NCBI GenBank assembly: GCA_002401305.2
Contig: NVSO02000038.1
Location: 1 to 9,828 of the forward strand
Direction of reading: 5' to 3'
Length of the DNA stretch: 9,828 bases
From: Rhodobiaceae bacterium
GTDB lineage: Bacteria; Pseudomonadota; Alphaproteobacteria; Parvibaculales; Parvibaculaceae
Shown: in pieces, positions 7,284 to 9,828 of the stretch
Numbering within the stretch: position 1 is the stretch's first letter
Layout of the letters: every line of letters begins with the position of its first letter
Translations under genes and position numbers: made by a program
Notes under the pieces: model-generated
What the model was told of the DNA's origin: nothing
The model's input: only the letters and a program-made list of their open reading frames with translations
The model's database searches: none

Positions 7284-7892
7284 ATGCTTCGGTTTTTCGA
7301 AGGACACCGCACATACACTACGTGCACAGTTAGGACACAGCGAACTTCTGCTGGTCGTAATCAATTCTCCCCACATCTATCCCCATCGCCTCGTTCGTCC
7401 GGTTCCTCGCGTTCCGTGCTTTTATTGCTTTTCGGCATGCTCTTGGGGCTCTTCGTCGGCCTTGGGGGATGGCCGGGAACCGTGCAGGCTGCGCTGACAG
7501 CTGAAGAGAGAGCTAGCGTGGATAGTTATGTCAGCGCTTTTAATCTTGGAACTCCTTCGGGCGAAGGGGCTGCGGAGGCATTGGCAGACCTTCTTGGTGA
7601 GTCCGATGATCCGCTTGGCCTTGTGCAGTACTTATTAAGCATCGGGGCGACTTTGTCAGGGAGTTTACAAGGTACGGTTGGGGAGGTCATTGCGACCTAC
7701 GCAGAATCAGTCGGCCTGACGAATCCCGGGCTTTCAGCAAGCATTGGCTCATTGGTTGCTGATCTCCCCGCGAGCTCTCCAATTTTATCTGCATATTCTG
7801 GTGCGCTTGACGTTCTTACGTCAAAATCGGGTCGGCGATTGGTTCAGATAGTAATTGAAAAAGGTAATGACCAGCAGGGGAGTCCAAATTGA
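7284..7892 (+). CDS. Secreted protein of unknown function, paralogue of the gene at 8147 (GSPN tail)
   Basis: I do not recognise this 202-residue protein. It starts with 44 residues rich in Ser, Arg and Thr, then a strong hydrophobic stretch (VLLLLFGMLLGLFVGLGG, 45-62) and a signal-peptidase-like site around TVQA-A (67-70). The mature part would be about 132 residues, helical and acidic-leaning. Residues 90-171 align with residues 86-166 of the protein at 8147 with one gap: T, S-x-E, then DP (109-110), Q129, VG (132-133), VGL-x-NP (143-148), and AY (170-171). Both proteins end in GSPN. The ATG at 7284 has a good ribosome site (GAGGG, 7273-7277), which supports the long leader; an in-frame GTG at 7416 would give an ordinary signal peptide but has no such site. 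It lies between an export lipoprotein and an outer-membrane barrel, so an envelope role in polysaccharide export or anchoring is inferred. Confidence 0.8.
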   Translation: MLRFFEGHRTYTTCTVRTQRTSAGRNQFSPHLSPSPRSSGSSRSVLLLLFGMLLGLFVGLGGWPGTVQAALTAEERASVDSYVSAFNLGTPSGEGAAEALADLLGESDDPLGLVQYLLSIGATLSGSLQGTVGEVIATYAESVGLTNPGLSASIGSLVADLPASSPILSAYSGALDVLTSKSGRRLVQIVIEKGNDQQGSPN

Positions 7893-8146
7893 TGCCACCG
7901 CATTAATTGGGGCTGCTTCTGCCGTCTTTTTGCTGTGTGTGCAGTGAATTTCCTCTTTTTCGGACAAGGTTAATTTTTCGTGTTGCGGTCGTGCAACGGA
8001 ATAGGTCAGTTTTGAACTTATTTCGTGAGCAAATGCAGAATCATGGTGCTTAATGTCGGAATTTGGCGTTTTATGTCCCCAGATAAGTATGAGTCTGATT
8101 AACCATTGGGCGCGCGTACAGCGCTTGCCTGCGTAAGGGGATCGAA
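7893..8146. other. 254-base gap between the two paralogues, with a small dyad
   Basis: No credible gene is seen. GTTGC (7982-7986) and GCAAC (7993-7997) form a 5-base dyad around 6 bases. GANTC sites, the CcrM methylation target in many alphaproteobacteria, occur at 8038-8042 and 8091-8095; two in this length is little above chance. No convincing -35/-10 pair or terminator was found. The gap ends in an excellent ribosome site, AAGGGG (8135-8140). Confidence 0.4.
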
Positions 8147-8761
8147 ATGTTTAAAGAATTGAAAATGACAGCCATGGCTGTAGGTGTTTTGGCTCTTGGT
8201 GGGACTGCTGTGTCTGCCCCAGCTTTTGCGGAGACAGTGTATGTTAATGGTGTAGCTCAAGGTGCTGGCGGTGCTGGCGGTGCTGGTGCTGGTTTTGGTT
8301 TGGCAGCATCAGGTGGGCTTGCAGTTGGCGTGGGTATCTCCCCGCTTATGGACTTCTCGCCTTCTCTTCAGGACCAAATTACAGCGGCCTTGAGTGATAC
8401 AACTCTCTCCAGCGAACAGCTTGCTGCAAAAATTGCAGGCATTGTTTCTGGCGCGGCAGACCCAGCGGCAGCAGCGAAATTGGTGATTTCTTCTGCATCA
8501 GGTTCTAGCTCGGCAGTTCAAACAGCAGTCGGCAACGGCTTGGGTAAAGCGGCCAATGATGTGGGCGTGAATAATCCAACAGCTGGTGCAGCCATTTCTA
8601 CCGCTGTTACGAGCAGTGGGACACAGTCTATGCAAACTGCCTATACCAATACGAGCGGGTCAACTGGTTCGACAAATGGACAAAGCAACCAAACGGGTGG
8701 CAATCCTGTAGCTAAGAAAACAACACAACAAACTAGCGATACAACTGGTAGTCCAAATTAG
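8147..8761 (+). CDS. Secreted Gly/Ala/Ser-rich protein of unknown function, paralogue of the gene at 7284 (GSPN tail)
   Basis: I do not recognise this 204-residue protein. It has a textbook Sec signal peptide, MFKELKMTAM then a hydrophobic core, with cleavage expected after APAFA (about residue 28). Next are a glycine-rich stretch (GAGGAGGAGAGFG, 39-51), a predicted helical region (about 72-166) and a low-complexity Ser/Thr/Asn/Gln/Gly tail (about 167-204) ending in GSPN. The helical part shows a two-fold pattern, with ADPAAAAKLV (104-113) and NNPTAGAAIS (142-151) at equivalent turns. The same DP and NP positions, exactly 38 residues apart, occur in the protein at 7284. AAGGGG lies 6 bases before the ATG. 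The tail resembles flexible linkers of secreted or surface matrix proteins. Its place before the barrel gene suggests an envelope or matrix role; enzyme activity seems unlikely because no catalytic-looking cluster of residues is visible. Confidence 0.85.
   Translation: MFKELKMTAMAVGVLALGGTAVSAPAFAETVYVNGVAQGAGGAGGAGAGFGLAASGGLAVGVGISPLMDFSPSLQDQITAALSDTTLSSEQLAAKIAGIVSGAADPAAAAKLVISSASGSSSAVQTAVGNGLGKAANDVGVNNPTAGAAISTAVTSSGTQSMQTAYTNTSGSTGSTNGQSNQTGGNPVAKKTTQQTSDTTGSPN
8261..8292 (+). repeat. Short tandem repeat coding for the Gly-Ala stretch
   Basis: GGTGCTGGC occurs twice in direct succession (8261-8269, 8270-8278), followed by GGTGCT and GGTGCTGG. The units are multiples of three bases, so slippage would change the length of the glycine-rich linker without breaking the frame. 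Confidence 0.7.
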
Positions 8762-8765
8762 AAGA

Positions 8766-8790
8766 CCTAGGACGCGTGGGGCGCTCTAGG
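8766..8790 (+). terminator. Hairpin after the second paralogue; weak terminator or attenuator
   Basis: CCTAG (8766-8770) pairs with CTAGG (8786-8790). A G-T wobble, an A/C mismatch and CGC/GCG pairs continue the stem to a 5-base loop (8776-8780). It starts 5 bases after the stop at 8761. Only a broken AT-rich tract follows, so partial termination or 3' end protection is more likely than full termination. Confidence 0.35.
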
Positions 8791-8793
8791 AAA

Positions 8794-8823
8794 TTGACAT
8801 TTATTTCGTAACGATAGTGATAC
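8794..8823 (+). promoter_or_regulatory. Possible promoter for the beta-barrel gene
   Basis: A perfect TTGACA (8794-8799) lies just after the hairpin, but the best box near the right distance (TGATAC, 8818-8823) is a poor -10. The same 8-mer TTGACATT occurs in the candidate promoter at 7118. Support is the -35 box only. Confidence 0.25.
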
Positions 8824-8832
8824 GGGGACGAT

Positions 8833-9828
8833 ATGAGCCGCAGTAAATTGAAAATGGGTGTTGCCGTCGCAGCATTGTTGTCTTCTATGACTGGCTATGC
8901 CACGGCGGAAGATGTGCGCGGCCAAGGGGTTGCAGACAGAGCACGGCCTGATTATGACGCAATGGGTGTGCGTACAGGCAGCTTCTTGCTTTACCCAAGC
9001 CTGACAGTGGGTGGGTCATATAATGACAACATCTATGCTGCCGAAACCAACACAGAATCTGACTTTGTGACAGACGTTTCCGGGCAATTATCTCTTGTCT
9101 CTACATGGAGCCGCCACGAGCTTATTCTCAATGCAACAGCTGACGCTGCTTTCTATGCAGAGAATGACGATGAAAATGTTGTAGACTGGGGCGTGGGCGC
9201 CACGGGACGTATCGATATCGTGCGTGATTCATCGATTGACCTCGAAGCCGCCTATGACCACCTCACTGAAGATCGCGGTTCTGCGAATGCGACCGGCGTT
9301 CAATCCGAACCAACTGAATATGACCTTCTTTATGGACTGGTTGCGATCAACCATAAATTCAACCGCGTTTCGTTGCGGGCTGAAGGTACTTATTCTGATT
9401 ACGATTACGACAATGGCACTCTTATCGGTGGTGGCGTGTCCTTCCAGGATGACCGGGACCGGACGGAGATGGTTGGCACTGTTCAAGTGGGCTATGACAT
9501 CTCCCCGGACACGAACGTATTCTTGCGCGGTAGCGTCAATGAGCGTGATTATGATTTGGATGTACCGGCTGCGACAGTTGACCGTGACTCCGATGGATAT
9601 GAAGTTGTAGCTGGTCTTGAATTCGGTATCTCAGAGCTGGCAACCGGTGAAATTTATGCGGGTTACCAATCTCAAGATTATTCAGATGTCACTTTGGATA
9701 ACATCAGTGGGTTTGCGTTTGGGGTGGACGTCGAATGGTATGTGACGCCGTTGACGACAGTTCGTGCGTTGGCTTCTTCATCAGTTGAGGAAGCAATCAA
9801 CGCAAGTGCCTCTGGTTTCCTAAGCAAT
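8833..9828 (+). CDS. Outer-membrane beta-barrel protein of polysaccharide loci, 3' end missing
   Basis: The frame runs open from ATG 8833 to the window edge (332 codons, no stop). The start is preceded by GGGGA (8824-8828), with only 4 bases of spacing. A Sec signal peptide ends near YATA-ED (about residues 22-26). The mature start carries RARPDYDAMGVRTGSF followed by LLYPSL, then GGSYNDNIYA, typical of the 'putative beta-barrel porin 2' outer-membrane family (PF10082 from memory) found with exopolysaccharide export genes in proteobacteria. The rest alternates polar and hydrophobic residues in strand-sized pieces with frequent aromatic ends and Asp-rich turns (for example YSDYDYDNG and QDDRDR), as expected for a barrel. 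Family members are usually around 400 residues, so most of it is here. It may be the outer-membrane channel used with the short export lipoprotein at 6485 (inference). Confidence 0.9.
   Translation, partial: MSRSKLKMGVAVAALLSSMTGYATAEDVRGQGVADRARPDYDAMGVRTGSFLLYPSLTVGGSYNDNIYAAETNTESDFVTDVSGQLSLVSTWSRHELILNATADAAFYAENDDENVVDWGVGATGRIDIVRDSSIDLEAAYDHLTEDRGSANATGVQSEPTEYDLLYGLVAINHKFNRVSLRAEGTYSDYDYDNGTLIGGGVSFQDDRDRTEMVGTVQVGYDISPDTNVFLRGSVNERDYDLDVPAATVDRDSDGYEVVAGLEFGISELATGEIYAGYQSQDYSDVTLDNISGFAFGVDVEWYVTPLTTVRALASSSVEEAINASASGFLSN

Noticed and set aside
7252..7497. 81-codon frame overlapping the start of the first paralogue
   Set aside because: It starts at TTG with no ribosome site, shows no signal peptide or domain, and competes with the better-supported frame from 7284.
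7908..7936. GGC...GCC followed by TTTTT after the first paralogue as a terminator
   Set aside because: The stem is only about 3 pairs, too weak to support a terminator.
8038..8095. Two GANTC sites as a CcrM/GcrA cell-cycle promoter
   Set aside because: Two sites in 254 bases is close to the chance rate of about one per 256, and no CtrA-type TTAA-N7-TTAA motif accompanies them.
9224..9610. 128-codon + strand frame inside the beta-barrel gene
   Set aside because: The overlapping frame from 8833 has a signal peptide and family motifs and runs open to the edge; this one is a shadow.

Overview
The window looks like part of a surface-polysaccharide (capsule or exopolysaccharide) locus from a free-living, probably marine, alphaproteobacterium. 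The evidence is a fused CysN/CysC, a KpsF-type arabinose-5-phosphate isomerase with alphaproteobacterial features, a short Wza/GumB-like export lipoprotein, and a beta-barrel protein of the type found beside exopolysaccharide export genes. Base composition is moderate (roughly half G+C by eye). I cannot name the genus.

Layout. At 1-1455 is the 3' part of cysNC (activated sulfate, PAPS), closed by a strong intrinsic terminator at 1483-1513. A small GIY-YIG protein (1540-1824, +) converges on a UDP-glucuronate 4-epimerase (1828-2883, -), with only 3 bases between them. Upstream of the epimerase on the same strand is kdsD/kpsF (2978-3982, -). It diverges from an AGE-family sugar epimerase/isomerase (4165-5370, +) across a 182-base region that holds a clear dyad. 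Next on the + strand are a calcineurin-like protein phosphatase broken by a single-base frameshift (5561-6369), a polysaccharide export lipoprotein (6485-7078), two secreted proteins of unknown function (7284-7892 and 8147-8761), and an outer-membrane beta-barrel protein that runs off the right edge (8833-9828+).

How the genes may work together. The epimerase would supply UDP-galacturonate, KdsD would supply arabinose-5-phosphate for Kdo, and the AGE enzyme would interconvert hexose or N-acylhexosamine isomers. CysNC would supply PAPS, which might be used for sulfation. The lipoprotein and beta-barrel belong to the envelope export side. Inner-membrane polymerase, flippase, co-polymerase and glycosyltransferases are not in the window.

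Most interesting point: the two unknown secreted proteins between the export lipoprotein and the beta-barrel are diverged paralogues. They align over about 80 residues with one gap, centred on a DP...VGxxNP pattern, and both end in exactly GSPN although their tails otherwise differ. They are candidates for an undescribed periplasmic or secreted component of this export system. No intergenic gap exceeds about 255 bases, and no RNA gene, insertion sequence or CRISPR array was seen.
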